A stretch of DNA of 60,653 nucleotides, from the NCBI RefSeq assembly GCF_024171785.1, contig NZ_JAMTCK010000027.1, positions 1 through 60,653 of the forward strand. The letters run 5' to 3'. Both the position numbers and the translations under genes were made by a program. Shown here piece by piece: positions 1-8,906 of the stretch (the first letter of the stretch is position 1; each line of letters starts with the position of its first letter). The notes under the pieces were generated by a model. The model made no database searches, was not told the DNA's origin, and saw only the letters and a list, made by a program, of their open reading frames with translations. This stretch comes from Goodfellowiella coeruleoviolacea. GTDB lineage: Bacteria; Actinomycetota; Actinomycetes; Mycobacteriales; Pseudonocardiaceae.

Positions 1-1038
1 GTGGTCGGTGAGGTGACCACGGATGCGTACGTGGACATCCCCAGCATTGTGCGGGATGTGATCCTGCGGATCGGGTATGACTCGTCGGCCAAGGGGTTTG
101 ACGGCAACTCGTGCGGGGTGAACGTGGCCATCGGGTCGCAGTCGCCGGACATCGCGCAGGGGGTGGACGCCGCGTACGAGGCGCGGGTGGACAACGCGAT
201 CGATGAGATCGACCGGCAGGGTGCTGGTGACCAGGGGTTGATGTTCGGGTACGCGTGCACGGACACGCCGGAGTTGATGCCGTTGCCGATCGCGTTGGCG
301 CATCGGTTGTCGCGGCGGTTGACGGCGGTGCGCAACAGTGGGGTGTTGCCGTATCTGCGGCCGGATGGCAAGACGCAGGTGACGATCGAGTACGCGGGGG
401 ATCAGCCGGTGCGGTTGGACACGGTGGTGGTGTCCACGCAGCACGCGGATGGGATTGATCTGGAGCGGATGTTGGGTGTGGACGTGCGGGAGCACGTGGT
501 GGCGCCGGAGGTCGCGGAGTTGGGGTTGGAGACCGGGGATGTGCGGTTGTTGGTGAATCCGACGGGGCGGTTCGTGATCGGTGGTCCGATGGGGGATGCG
601 GGTCTGACGGGTCGGAAGATCATTGTGGATACCTATGGCGGGATGGCTCGGCATGGGGGTGGGGCGTTTTCGGGTAAGGATCCGTCGAAGGTGGACCGGT
701 CGGCGGCGTATGCGATGCGGTGGGTGGCCAAGAACGCGGTGGCGGCGGGGTTGGCGGGTCGGATCGAGGTGCAGGTGGCGTACGCGATTGGGAAGGCGGC
801 GCCGGTGGGGTTGTTCGTGGAGACGTTCGGGACGGAGACGGTGGATCCGGTGAAGATCCAGGCGGCGATCGGTGAGGTGTTCGATCTGCGGCCGGCGGCG
901 ATCATTCGGGATCTGGATCTGTTGCGGCCGATCTACGCGCAGACGGCGGCGTATGGTCATTTCGGTCGTCCGGAGTTGGATCTGCCGTGGGAGCGCACGG
1001 ATCGGGCTGAGGCGCTCAAGGCCGCAGCCGGAGCGTGA
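1..1038 (+). CDS. metK: S-adenosylmethionine synthetase, C-terminal part (5' end outside window)
   Basis: This enzyme makes S-adenosylmethionine from ATP and methionine in the cytoplasm. The reading frame is open from the first base, so the gene begins upstream; about 345 residues are visible and roughly the first 55-60 of a usual 400 are missing, so the GTG at base 1 is an internal Val codon. Visible family motifs are SPDIAQGVD near residue 48, the [10 protein letters not shown] segment near residue 77, and the glycine-rich [16 protein letters not shown] loop near residue 218, which in the family closes over the triphosphate. The order metK then priA is common in actinobacteria. Identity is certain; only the start is unseen. 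Confidence 0.97.
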   Translation: MVGEVTTDAYVDIPSIVRDVILRIGYDSSAKGFDGNSCGVNVAIGSQSPDIAQGVDAAYEARVDNAIDEIDRQGAGDQGLMFGYACTDTPELMPLPIALAHRLSRRLTAVRNSGVLPYLRPDGKTQVTIEYAGDQPVRLDTVVVSTQHADGIDLERMLGVDVREHVVAPEVAELGLETGDVRLLVNPTGRFVIGGPMGDAGLTGRKIIVDTYGGMARHGGGAFSGKDPSKVDRSAAYAMRWVAKNAVAAGLAGRIEVQVAYAIGKAAPVGLFVETFGTETVDPVKIQAAIGEVFDLRPAAIIRDLDLLRPIYAQTAAYGHFGRPELDLPWERTDRAEALKAAAGA

Positions 1039-1094
1039 TCGGACGCTGATCGTCGGTGCCATCCGGCCCGACAGGACAGCGCCCGTCTGTGGCC

Positions 1095-1103
1095 TGTGGA
1101 TAA
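1095..1103 (-). promoter_or_regulatory. DnaA-box-like 9-mer TTATCCACA
   Basis: The minus strand reads TTATCCACA, which equals the classical DnaA box. A second box lies 42 bp to the right in the opposite orientation. Binding is inferred only from the match. Confidence 0.45.
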
Positions 1104-1145
1104 CCGGGCCGCACGAATGGGCCGGATGAACCGCCGCCCCCGGAG

Positions 1146-1154
1146 TTGTCCACA
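1146..1154 (+). promoter_or_regulatory. DnaA-box-like 9-mer TTGTCCACA
   Basis: TTGTCCACA is the form of DnaA box preferred in GC-rich actinobacteria such as Streptomyces. It lies 45 bp before the 44-bp element; the corresponding box beside the second copy of that element lies 46 bp before it. Confidence 0.45.
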
Positions 1155-1190
1155 GCCAGCGAGCACACCGCGATTCCCCCGTCTGACGCC

Positions 1191-1234
1191 GATAGGCTGG
1201 ACCTGGGGTCGCCCCCCTGGGAGGGCGGGGGCTG
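1191..1234 (+). repeat. 44-bp element, copy A (GATAGGCTGG plus GC-rich hairpins)
   Basis: It begins GATAGGCTGG and runs into a stem formed by GCCCCC (1211-1216) and GGGGGC (1227-1232). It matches copy B (59514-59557) at 40 of 44 positions, and all four differences are A/T exchanges. Two of them compensate within a small GACC/GGTC stem (1200-1203 with 1207-1210), which is GTCC/GGAC in copy B. TAGGCT at 1193-1198 resembles a -10 box, but no start codon follows at leaderless spacing. Confidence 0.7.
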
Positions 1235-1347
1235 GGTGCGTGTGGCTGGGCACGCCGGCGTGCTCGGGCCGTGCCGGGGCGTCGGGTGGCGCCGGAGGGG
1301 CGGTCGTGCGGGTGGTGCGCGCGTCGGTCGCTGTCACCGTGCTGTGG

Positions 1348-1353
1348 TAGACC
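1348..1353 (+). promoter_or_regulatory. -10 box for leaderless priA
   Basis: TAGACC fits the actinobacterial TANNNT -10 pattern and ends 6 nt before the GTG start of priA, with no Shine-Dalgarno sequence between. Transcription would begin at or near the start codon. No clear -35 box is visible. Confidence 0.55.
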
Positions 1354-1359
1354 AGCGGT

Positions 1360-3384
1360 GTGGCCAGGGGAAAGACTCAGACGCGGCGAGGTGAGCGGCA
1401 GCCGGCGGCCGTGCTGCCGATCGCCAGGGTGTGCGTGGACGTTCCACTGGCTCACCTGGACCGGCCGTTCGACTACCAGGTGCCCGACCAGTTCGCCGAC
1501 ACCGCCGTGCCCGGCTGCCGGGTTCGCGTCCGCTTCGCCGGACAACTGGTGGACGGGTTCGTCCTGGACCGCGTGGCCACCTCCGAGGTGCCGGCCGCGC
1601 GGCTGATGTTCCTCGAACGCGTGGTCTCGGCCGAGCCCGCGCTGTCCCCGGAGATCGCCACCCTGGCCCGGGTGGTCGCCGACCGGTACGCGGGCACCCT
1701 GATCGACGTGCTCCGGCTGGCCGTGCCGCCCCGGCACGCCCGAGCGGAGGGCCAGGCCCCGGCCGCCCCGGCGCCCGTGCCGGACCCGCCGGACAACCTC
1801 GACGCCTGGTCCCGCTACCCCCGGGGCCAGTCCTACCTGGAGGCGCTGCGGGCCGGTCGGCCCGCGCACGCCGTGTGGCAGGCCCTGCCCGACGAGGACT
1901 GGCCGGCCCGGCTGGCCGAGGCGGCAGCCGTGGTCGCCGCCACCGGCCGCGGCGTGGTCCTGGTGGTGCCCGACTACCGGGATGTGGCGCGGGTGCACGC
2001 CGCGTGCGTCGCGCTGCTCGGCGCGGACGGGGTGGTCGCGCTGTCCGCCGGACTCGGCCCGGCCGAGCGGTACCGGCGCTGGCTGGCGGTGCGGCGCGGC
2101 GCCGCCCGCGTGGTCGTCGGCACCAGGGCGGCGGCCTTCGCGCCCGTTGCCGACCCCGGGCTGTTCGTGATCTGGGACGACGGCGACGACCTGCACGCCG
2201 AACCCCGGTCGCCCTACCCGCACGTGCGCGACGTGCTCGTGCAGCGCGCCCACCTGACCGGGGCGGCGCTGCTGGTCGCCGGGTTCGTCCGCACCGCCGA
2301 GGCCGCGCTGCTGATCGAGACCGGCTGGGCCCACGAGGTGGTGGCCGACCGGGCGGCCGTCCGAGCCACCGCGCCTCGGGTGACCGCCATCGGCGAGGAC
2401 GACGAACAGCTGGCCAGGGACCCGGCCGCCCGGGCAGCCCGGCTGCCCTCGGTGGCCTTCACCGCGGCCAGGCAGGCGCTCCAGGCCGGCGCGCCCGTGC
2501 TGGTGCAGGTGCCCCGGCGCGGGTACGTGCCCGCACTGACCTGCGGCACCTGCCGGGCGCCGGCCCGCTGCCGCCGCTGCGCCGGGCCACTGGCCCTGCC
2601 CGGCGTCAGCGCGGACGGCCTGCCCCGACCGCCGGCCTGCCGGTGGTGCGGCACGGCCGAGGCCGCCTACCACTGCCCCGCCTGTGGATCGCGGCGGCTG
2701 CGGGCCGTGGTCATCGGCGCCCGGCGCACCGCCGAGGAACTGGGCCGGGCCTTCGCCGGGGTGGCCGTGCGCACCTCCGGGGGCGACGAGGTGCTGGCCA
2801 CCGTGCCCGCCCGGCCCGCCCTGGTGGTGTCCACCCCCGGCGCCGAGCCAGTGGCCGAGGGCGGCTACGGCGCGGCCCTGCTGCTGGACGGGTGGGCCCT
2901 GCTCGGTCGGGCCGACCTGCGCGCGGCCGAGGAGACCCTGCGGCGGTGGACGACCGCCGCGGCCCTGGTCCGCCCCGCCGGGCAGGGCGGCCGGGTGGTG
3001 GTCGTCGCCGACTCGTCGCTGGCCCCGGTGCAGGCGCTCATCCGCTGGGACCCGGCCTGGCACGCCGGGCTGGAACTGGCCGGCCGCACCGAACTGGGGT
3101 TCCCGCCCGCGGTGCGGATGGCCACCGCGGACGGAACACCCCAGGCGCTGGCCGGGCTGCTGGACGAACTGCGCCTGCCCGAGACCGGCGAGGTGCTCGG
3201 CCCGGTGCCGCTGGGGGAGATCGCCGAGGACGGCACGGCCGAACGGGAACGGGTGCTGATCCGGGTGGTCCGGGCCGAAGGGCGGGCCCTGGCCGCCGCG
3301 CTGGCCGCCGCCCAGGCCGTGCGCACCGCCCGCAAGGAAGCCGACCCGGTGCGGATCCGGTTGGACCCCGTCGACCTGGTGTGA
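1360..3384 (+). CDS. priA: Primosomal protein N' (PriA), actinobacterial form without helicase motifs
   Basis: PriA recognises stalled forks and reloads the replisome. The N-terminal DNA-binding part (residues 20-75, with PLAHLDRPFDYQVP) and the zinc-binding insert are present: eight cysteines at about residues 395, 398, 404, 407, 427, 430, 439 and 442 form the two-zinc cluster. The helicase signature is lost: no GxGKT Walker A is visible, and WDDGDD stands at residues 272-277 where a DEAH box would be. This degeneration is known in actinobacterial PriA, so it probably acts as a structural loader, not a motor. The length of 674 residues is normal. The GTG start follows a -10 box by 6 nt and has no SD, consistent with a leaderless mRNA. 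Confidence 0.93.
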   Translation: MARGKTQTRRGERQPAAVLPIARVCVDVPLAHLDRPFDYQVPDQFADTAVPGCRVRVRFAGQLVDGFVLDRVATSEVPAARLMFLERVVSAEPALSPEIATLARVVADRYAGTLIDVLRLAVPPRHARAEGQAPAAPAPVPDPPDNLDAWSRYPRGQSYLEALRAGRPAHAVWQALPDEDWPARLAEAAAVVAATGRGVVLVVPDYRDVARVHAACVALLGADGVVALSAGLGPAERYRRWLAVRRGAARVVVGTRAAAFAPVADPGLFVIWDDGDDLHAEPRSPYPHVRDVLVQRAHLTGAALLVAGFVRTAEAALLIETGWAHEVVADRAAVRATAPRVTAIGEDDEQLARDPAARAARLPSVAFTAARQALQAGAPVLVQVPRRGYVPALTCGTCRAPARCRRCAGPLALPGVSADGLPRPPACRWCGTAEAAYHCPACGSRRLRAVVIGARRTAEELGRAFAGVAVRTSGGDEVLATVPARPALVVSTPGAEPVAEGGYGAALLLDGWALLGRADLRAAEETLRRWTTAAALVRPAGQGGRVVVVADSSLAPVQALIRWDPAWHAGLELAGRTELGFPPAVRMATADGTPQALAGLLDELRLPETGEVLGPVPLGEIAEDGTAERERVLIRVVRAEGRALAAALAAAQAVRTARKEADPVRIRLDPVDLV

Positions 3385-3402
3385 GGCCGGCCGGGCCGGC
3401 GC

Positions 3403-4734
3403 TCAGCGGCGGATCACCGGCGTGCCCTCGTAGAGCAGGTTGCCGGCCGCGTCAAAGGCGCGCAGCACGTTGCGGGTCTCCCACCCCGCGGCGTCGGTCA
3501 CCCCGGCCAGCTGCACCGCGAACGTGCCGTCGACCACCTCGCCGGTCGCGGTGGTGTTCTCCCCGACCAGTTCCACCCGGGCCACCCGGGGTCCGACCGC
3601 GCCCCACACCGTGAGGAACCGCCAGGACAGGTCCACGGCCGTCACCGGCACGTCCGGGTTGGCCGTCCGGTCCGGCGCGAAGATCCTGGTGGCCAGCTGG
3701 AGTTCGGCGCCGTGCTGGTCGGCCAGCGCACACGCCACGAGCTGCCCGTCGTCGCGGTGGGCCACCAGCACCCCCTCCTGGTCGGCGGCCGAGCCGACGC
3801 GCGCGCCCGGCTGCCAGCCCTCGGCGTCGGTCCCGGGCAAGCCGTTGACCAGGGCGCGGTCCAGACAGCGGTCGAGCTGGTTGCGCCGGCTGGTGGGGTC
3901 GGAATCACCGCTGGGCCACACGTCCACCGTCGTGCCCTGCCACACCCGTCCGTCCGGCACCGGGCCCGAGCCGGTGAGCGTCCCGGTCGGCGTCGTCGCG
4001 CTGAGCAGCAGCCGGCCGCCCTGGGCGGCACCGCGCTCCGACAGCGGCAGATTGGCCACGAACACCCCGTCCATCAGGGCGGCGCGCCCGAGCACCCCGT
4101 TGCTGCCGTCGGCGTTGGCGAGCCCCAGTTCGAGCCCGGTGACCTGGCTGTCCACCGTGCCCGCGAGGGTGTGGTTCGCCGTCTGGAACAGACTGGTCAC
4201 CCTGGCCGCGCTGGCCGGGGCCGACACGTCCAGCACCTGCGGTGCCGCGACCGCCGGGGACACCGTGACCGTGGTGCGGGTGAGTTCGCAGAACACCGGC
4301 CCGGCCGCGTCGAAGACCGCGACCTCCCGCCCGGGCAGCGACACCGAGAACCGCGGCCGCCACCGGTCGGGCTCGGCGTAGTCGCCCGGCGTGGTCTGGG
4401 CGAACGCCACCGCCTGGCACTTGTCCACCGCGCTCTGGGCCACCCCGGGGACCAGGAGCGGACCGAGCTGCTGACTCGGCCGGGTGGTGGTGGCCTGACC
4501 GCCCGCCGTGGGCTGCCCGCCACCGCCCTGCACCGACTGGAGCAGGGTGACGCCACCGGCCACCAGCACCACCACGGCGGCGGCCACCGCGATCGGCGCC
4601 CGGCCGCGCACCGTCACCGTCCACCGGGGCCGCTGGTCCGGCTCACCCAGCCCCTCCCACACCCGGGTCCGCATCCGCTGCCTGATCTCGTCGGGCAGCC
4701 GGCGGCGCGGTGGCAGCTCGAACTTGTCGTTCAT
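3403..4734 (-). CDS. Single-pass membrane protein encoded with an ECF sigma factor (putative anti-sigma)
   Basis: The 443-residue protein has a short basic cytoplasmic N-terminus (residues 1-45, with PPRRRLPDEIRQRMRTR), one hydrophobic helix near residues 46-66 (IAVAAAVVVLVAGGVTLL) and a long Thr/Gly/Pro-containing extracytoplasmic part. This topology and its position directly behind a sigma factor suggest an anti-sigma factor. However, the HxxxCxxC zinc motif of ZAS anti-sigma factors is absent, so the role is inferred from context only. Its ATG shares one base with the TGA of the sigma gene (TGATG), indicating translational coupling. A longer frame extends upstream into the sigma gene but has no conserved content. 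It converges on priA with only 18 bp between stops. Confidence 0.75.
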   Translation of the reverse strand: MNDKFELPPRRRLPDEIRQRMRTRVWEGLGEPDQRPRWTVTVRGRAPIAVAAAVVVLVAGGVTLLQSVQGGGGQPTAGGQATTTRPSQQLGPLLVPGVAQSAVDKCQAVAFAQTTPGDYAEPDRWRPRFSVSLPGREVAVFDAAGPVFCELTRTTVTVSPAVAAPQVLDVSAPASAARVTSLFQTANHTLAGTVDSQVTGLELGLANADGSNGVLGRAALMDGVFVANLPLSERGAAQGGRLLLSATTPTGTLTGSGPVPDGRVWQGTTVDVWPSGDSDPTSRRNQLDRCLDRALVNGLPGTDAEGWQPGARVGSAADQEGVLVAHRDDGQLVACALADQHGAELQLATRIFAPDRTANPDVPVTAVDLSWRFLTVWGAVGPRVARVELVGENTTATGEVVDGTFAVQLAGVTDAAGWETRNVLRAFDAAGNLLYEGTPVIRR

Positions 4735-5351
4735 CAGATGGCCTCCTCTGCAAGCAGGACCCGGAGTCGGCTGCGGGCTCGGGATATCCGCGATCGCACG
4801 CTGGTCTCGGCCACCCCGAGCACCTTGGCGGCGTCGGCCGTGGACAGCTCGCCCAGCAGGCACAGCCGCACGGCTTCCCGCTCCGACCGGGGCAACCGGT
4901 CCACGGCGGCGAGCACCGCGCGCAGGCGGCGGTCCCCGTCCAGGCGACCCACCACCTGGTCGGCGTGGTCGGGCTCGGTGCGCTCGGCCGGCAGCCGGCG
5001 CAGCAGCCGGGCGAACCGGGTGGCCGTGCGGTGCTCACCGCGCACCAGGTTGGTGGCCACCGCGTAAAGCCAGGGCAGGGCGCTGTCCCGGACCAGGGTG
5101 ATCTCCGCCCGGCGCCGCCACGCGATGAGGAACGTGTTCGACGCGATGTCCTCGGCCTGCGACCAGGAGGCGGTGAGCCGGTAGGCGTGGTTCCACAACG
5201 CCTCGACGTGTCGGTTGAACAGCTCACCGAACGCGGCGCGGTCGCCGTTCTGGGCGCGCTCCCACAGCTCCGCGTCGGTTCGGGCCGCCGGTCTGGCGGT
5301 TGGCTCGACCACCGGTCCGGCCTCCCCCTCGGTCTTGACGATGACCTTCAT
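4734..5351 (-). CDS. ECF (group 4) RNA polymerase sigma factor
   Basis: At 205 residues this is an extracytoplasmic-function sigma factor with only regions 2 and 4. Region 2 covers about residues 35-85 (AFGELFNRHVEALWNHAYRL, then QAEDIASNTFLIAWRR) and recognises the -10 box. Region 4 covers about residues 148-200 (LPRSEREAVRLCLLGELS, then VAETSVRSRISRARSRLR), a helix-turn-helix for the -35 box. It is the first gene of a two-gene operon with the membrane protein, transcribed away from ggt. The ATG at 5351 is the first plausible start, with AGGG just upstream. The stress it responds to cannot be deduced. Confidence 0.93.
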   Translation of the reverse strand: MKVIVKTEGEAGPVVEPTARPAARTDAELWERAQNGDRAAFGELFNRHVEALWNHAYRLTASWSQAEDIASNTFLIAWRRRAEITLVRDSALPWLYAVATNLVRGEHRTATRFARLLRRLPAERTEPDHADQVVGRLDGDRRLRAVLAAVDRLPRSEREAVRLCLLGELSTADAAKVLGVAETSVRSRISRARSRLRVLLAEEAI

Positions 5352-5408
5352 GCCCTACAGGTGTCCGACACCGCACCGTGGTTGCCTGCCCGCCGGGTTT
5401 CTTGGCCG

Positions 5409-5418
5409 GGTTGCAACC
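5409..5418. promoter_or_regulatory. Palindrome GGTTGCAACC between sigma factor and ggt
   Basis: A perfect 10-bp palindrome sits in the 185-bp divergent region between the sigma factor and ggt. Another GGTTGC half lies about 30 bp to the left. It could be an operator or part of the ECF autoregulated promoter, which often contains a GCAAC-like -35; there is no further support. Confidence 0.3.
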
Positions 5419-5536
5419 TGGCGGGGTGGGCAGTAGACCGGGGACGCAGGTGACCCGTATCGGCTCCCGCCGGCCCCGGCGGCCGCTAGGACGGAGCGAG
5501 TCGGGGCGGGTCGGGGCGAGCAGGCGGAGGTGAGCC

Positions 5537-7330
5537 GTGCGGGCGGTGGTGCGGTGGTGCGTCGCGGTGGTGAGCCTGGCCGCACTGGTCGTCGCGGCCC
5601 CGCCGGGCAGCGCCGGGGCCGCCCCGGCGGCGGGCAAGGCCGCCACGGCCGTCGGCCACGGCGGGGCGGTGGCCACCGTCGACCAGGACGCCACCGCCGC
5701 CGGCGTCGAGGTGCTCCGGCAGGGCGGCAACGCGGTCGACGCGGCCGTGGCCGCCGCCGCGGCACTGGGCGTGACCGAGCCGTACTCCGCCGGCGTGGGC
5801 GGCGGCGGGTTCCTCGTGTACTACGAGGCCGCCACCGGCCGGGTGCACACCGTGGACGGCCGGGAGACCGCGCCCAGCGCCGCCACCGAGAACCTGTTCC
5901 TGGAGGACGGCACACCCATCCCGTTCGCCGAGGCGGTCACCAGCGGACTGGGCGTCGGCGTGCCAGGCACGCCCCTGCTGTGGCAGCACGTGCTGGACCA
6001 GTGGGGCCGGCGCCGGCTCGACCAGGTGCTGCGCCCGGCCCGGGAGCTGGCCGAGCACGGGTTCGTGGTCGACCAGACCTTCCAGGACCAGACCGCGGCC
6101 AACGCCCAGCGGTTCGCCGCGTTCCCCGCGACCCGACAGCTGTTCCTGCCCGGCGGCGCGCCACCGGCCGTGGGCAGCGTGCTGCGCAACCCCGACCTGG
6201 CCGCCACCTACGCGCTGCTGGCCGACAAGGGGCCGGCCGCGCTCTACCAGGGCGAGATCGGCCGGGACCTGGTGGCCGCGGTGCGCCGGCCGCCGGTGGA
6301 CCCCGCCGCCGGCCAGCGGGTGCGGCCCGGCCTGCTCACCGAGCAGGACCTGCGCGGCTACCGGATCGTGGACCGGGCGCCCACCCACATCCGCTACCGC
6401 GGCCTGGACGTGTACGGCATGGCGCCGCCGGCCTCCGGTGGCACCACCGTGGGCGAGGCGCTGAACATCCTGGAGCACACCGACCTGGCCGCCGCCGGGC
6501 AGACCCAGTACCTGCACCACTACCTGGAGGCGAGCCGGCTCGCCTTCGCCGACCGCAACCGCTGGGTCGGCGACCCGGCCGAGGTGGACGTGCCCACCGG
6601 CGCACTGCTGTCCCAGCGCTTCGCCGCCACCAGGGCCTGCCTGATCAGCCCGGGCGCGGTGCTGGCCAGCCCGGCCCCCGCCGGTGACCCGCGGGCCCCG
6701 CGCGCCTGCCAGGGCGGCGGCGCGGGCGTGCCCTCCGCGCCGGAGGGCCCCAACACCACCCACCTGACCGTGGCCGACCAGTGGGGCAACGTGGTCGCCT
6801 ACACCCTGACCATCGAACAGACCGGCGGCAGCGGGATCGTGGTGCCCGGACGCGGGTTCCTGCTCAACAACGAGCTGACCGACTTCTCGTTCACCCCGGT
6901 CAGCCCTGGCCTGCCCGACCCGAACCTGCCCGGCCCCGGCAAGCGGCCCCGCTCGTCCATGGCCCCCACCGTCGTGCTGGCGCACGGCCGGCCGGTGCTG
7001 GCCCTGGGCTCACCCGGCGGCGCCACCATCATCAGCACCGTGACCCAGGTGCTGCTCAACCGGCTGGACCGGCGACTGCCCCTGGCCGAGGCGATCGCCG
7101 CGCCCAGGGCGTCCCAGCGCAACGCCGCCAGCACCGAGGCCGAACCGGGCTTCCTGGCCACCCCGGCCGCCGCCGACCTGGCCGCGCTCGGGCACCGGTT
7201 CACCCGCATCGCGGAGATCGGCGCGGCCACCGGCGTGGAGCGGCTGCCCGACGGCCGGTGGCTGGCCGCGGCCGAACCCGCCCGGCGCGGCGGCGGCGCG
7301 GCCATGGTGGTGCACCCGGCCCCGCGGTAG
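5537..7330 (+). CDS. ggt: Gamma-glutamyltransferase, secreted
   Basis: It transfers or hydrolyses the gamma-glutamyl group of glutathione-type substrates outside the membrane. Residues 1-29 form a signal peptide (basic start, hydrophobic run, AGA/A-type cleavage region). The proenzyme self-cleaves before the nucleophile, and the expected TTHLTV motif is present with the catalytic Thr at residue 407; the downstream GSGIVVPGRGFLLNNELTDF and the SPGGATI loop also match. The length of 597 residues is normal. GGAGG at 5526-5530 precedes the GTG start. It is monocistronic, divergent from the sigma factor. Actinomycetes mostly use mycothiol, so the natural substrate may be another gamma-glutamyl compound. 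Confidence 0.95.
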   Translation: MRAVVRWCVAVVSLAALVVAAPPGSAGAAPAAGKAATAVGHGGAVATVDQDATAAGVEVLRQGGNAVDAAVAAAAALGVTEPYSAGVGGGGFLVYYEAATGRVHTVDGRETAPSAATENLFLEDGTPIPFAEAVTSGLGVGVPGTPLLWQHVLDQWGRRRLDQVLRPARELAEHGFVVDQTFQDQTAANAQRFAAFPATRQLFLPGGAPPAVGSVLRNPDLAATYALLADKGPAALYQGEIGRDLVAAVRRPPVDPAAGQRVRPGLLTEQDLRGYRIVDRAPTHIRYRGLDVYGMAPPASGGTTVGEALNILEHTDLAAAGQTQYLHHYLEASRLAFADRNRWVGDPAEVDVPTGALLSQRFAATRACLISPGAVLASPAPAGDPRAPRACQGGGAGVPSAPEGPNTTHLTVADQWGNVVAYTLTIEQTGGSGIVVPGRGFLLNNELTDFSFTPVSPGLPDPNLPGPGKRPRSSMAPTVVLAHGRPVLALGSPGGATIISTVTQVLLNRLDRRLPLAEAIAAPRASQRNAASTEAEPGFLATPAAADLAALGHRFTRIAEIGAATGVERLPDGRWLAAAEPARRGGGAAMVVHPAPR

Positions 7331-7431
7331 CGGCGAGGGCGCGCGGCCGCCGCCCTGGGGGTTTTGGGAGGATGGGCGGCGGCGGTGACCGACGGTCACC
7401 ACGCCGAAGACGAGTCTGGGAGGAGACTGGC

Positions 7432-7980
7432 GTGACGGTTCAGCCCGTTCGGTTGTTCGGTGACCCGGTCCTGCGCACCAGGGCCGCCGAGGTGACCGAC
7501 TTCGACCGGGAGCTCCGCAACCTGGTCAAGGACCTGTGGGACACCATGGAGGACCAGGGCGGGGCCGGGTTGGCCGCCCCACAGCTGGGCGTGAGCCTGC
7601 GGGTGTTCACCTACCACTGCGACGGCTTTGCCGGACACCTGGTCAACCCCACCTTCGACGTGGTCGGCGACGAGTACCAGGACGGCCCCGAGGGCTGCCT
7701 GTCCATCCCCGGCATGAGCTGGGACTGCCGCCGGCACCTGAACGTGGTGGCCAAGGGCTGGAACATGCACGGCGAGCCGGTCGAGGTGGAGGGCAGCCAC
7801 CTGCTGGCGCGGTGCATCCAGCACGAGACCGACCACCTGGACGGCGTGCTGTTCGTGGACCGGCTCGACGCGCAGACGCGCAAGGCCGCCATGAAGGCCA
7901 TCCGCGAGGCCGAGTGGTTCGATGGGGCGATGCCCACGATCAAACAGGACCCGCACCCGCTCTTCGGTGGAGCGCACTGA
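7432..7980 (+). CDS. def: Peptide deformylase
   Basis: It removes the formyl group from nascent N-terminal Met. All three family motifs are visible in this 182-residue protein: [11 protein letters not shown] near residue 42, EGCLSIPG near residue 85 and QHETDHLDG near residue 126, whose two His and the motif-2 Cys bind the metal. The GTG at 7432 is preceded by GGGAGGAG at 7418-7425; the open frame reaches far upstream but overlaps ggt and has no conserved content. Its TGA overlaps the ATG of fmt by one base, so removal and addition of formyl groups are encoded together. Confidence 0.97.
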   Translation: MTVQPVRLFGDPVLRTRAAEVTDFDRELRNLVKDLWDTMEDQGGAGLAAPQLGVSLRVFTYHCDGFAGHLVNPTFDVVGDEYQDGPEGCLSIPGMSWDCRRHLNVVAKGWNMHGEPVEVEGSHLLARCIQHETDHLDGVLFVDRLDAQTRKAAMKAIREAEWFDGAMPTIKQDPHPLFGGAH

Positions 7981-8906
7981 TGAAACTGGTCTTCGCGGGA
8001 ACCCCGCAGGCGGCCGTGCCCGCGCTGCGCGCGCTGATCGACTCGTCCCGGCACGAGGTGGCCGCCGTGGTCACCCGGCCGGACGCCCCGGCCGGCCGGG
8101 GTCGGCGCCTGGTCCGCTCCCCGGTGGGCGCCCTGGCCGACGAGCACGGCATCGAGGTGCTCACCCCGCAGCGGGTGCGCGACCCCGAGTTCCTGGCCCG
8201 GCTCACCGAGATCGGCCCGGACTGCTGCCCGGTGGTCGCCTACGGCGCGCTGCTGCCGCAACGGGCGCTGGACATCCCCCGGCACGGCTGGGTGAACCTG
8301 CACTTCTCCCTGCTGCCGGCCTGGCGCGGCGCGGCGCCGGTGCAGGCCGCGGTGCGCGCCGGTGACGAGATCACCGGGGCCAGCACCTTCCGCATCGTGC
8401 GGGAACTCGACGCCGGGCCGGTGTTCGGGGTGATCACCGAGGCGATCAAGCCCAGGGACACCGCCGGCGAGCTGCTGGACCGGCTCGCCGTGTCCGGGGC
8501 GGGTCTGCTGGTGTCCACACTGGACGGCATCGAGGACGGCACGCTGCGCGCGGTGGACCAGCCCGCCGAGGGGATCAGCTACGCGGGCAAGGTCACCGTG
8601 GACGACGCGCGGGTGGACTTCACCGAACCCGCCTTCGCCGTGGACCGGCTGGTCCGCGCGGTCACCCCCGACCCGGGGGCGTGGACCGAGTTCCGCGGTG
8701 AACGGCTCAAGCTCGGTCCGGTGGAACCGGTGTCCGGGGAGCGGCTGGCGGCCGGGGAGATCCGGGTGGAGCGCCGGCAGGTGCTGGTGGGCACGGCCAC
8801 CGACCCGGTGCGCCTGGGCCAGGTGCAGGCCCAGGGCAAGAAGCAGATGGCGGCGACGGACTGGGCGCGGGGCAGCCGCATCGCGCCAGGGGAGCGGGTG
8901 CGGTGA
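7980..8906 (+). CDS. fmt: Methionyl-tRNA formyltransferase
   Basis: It formylates initiator Met-tRNA using 10-formyl-tetrahydrofolate. The 308-residue protein has the Rossmann start MKLVFAGTP, the catalytic segment [14 protein letters not shown] near residue 106 and, later in the same domain, the ELDAGPVF segment. The C-terminal OB-like domain follows from about residue 205. The start codon overlaps the def stop and its stop overlaps the rsmB GTG by four bases (GTGA), so def-fmt-rsmB is a tightly coupled translation operon. Confidence 0.97.
   Translation: MKLVFAGTPQAAVPALRALIDSSRHEVAAVVTRPDAPAGRGRRLVRSPVGALADEHGIEVLTPQRVRDPEFLARLTEIGPDCCPVVAYGALLPQRALDIPRHGWVNLHFSLLPAWRGAAPVQAAVRAGDEITGASTFRIVRELDAGPVFGVITEAIKPRDTAGELLDRLAVSGAGLLVSTLDGIEDGTLRAVDQPAEGISYAGKVTVDDARVDFTEPAFAVDRLVRAVTPDPGAWTEFRGERLKLGPVEPVSGERLAAGEIRVERRQVLVGTATDPVRLGQVQAQGKKQMAATDWARGSRIAPGERVR

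Larger units (their letters stand above)
1039..1359. other. metK-priA intergenic region with DnaA-box-like 9-mers and 44-bp repeat element (copy A)
   Basis: No convincing gene lies here. The region contains a TTATCCACA box on the minus strand (1095-1103), a TTGTCCACA box on the plus strand (1146-1154), a 44-bp element at 1191-1234 that recurs at 59514-59557, and the -10 box that precedes priA at 1348. Confidence 0.7.

Noticed and set aside
1193-1198. TAGGCT in the 44-bp element as the promoter of a leaderless gene
   Set aside because: No start codon lies 5-9 nt downstream in either copy, so it cannot be a leaderless start like the others, although it may be a promoter of a non-coding transcript.
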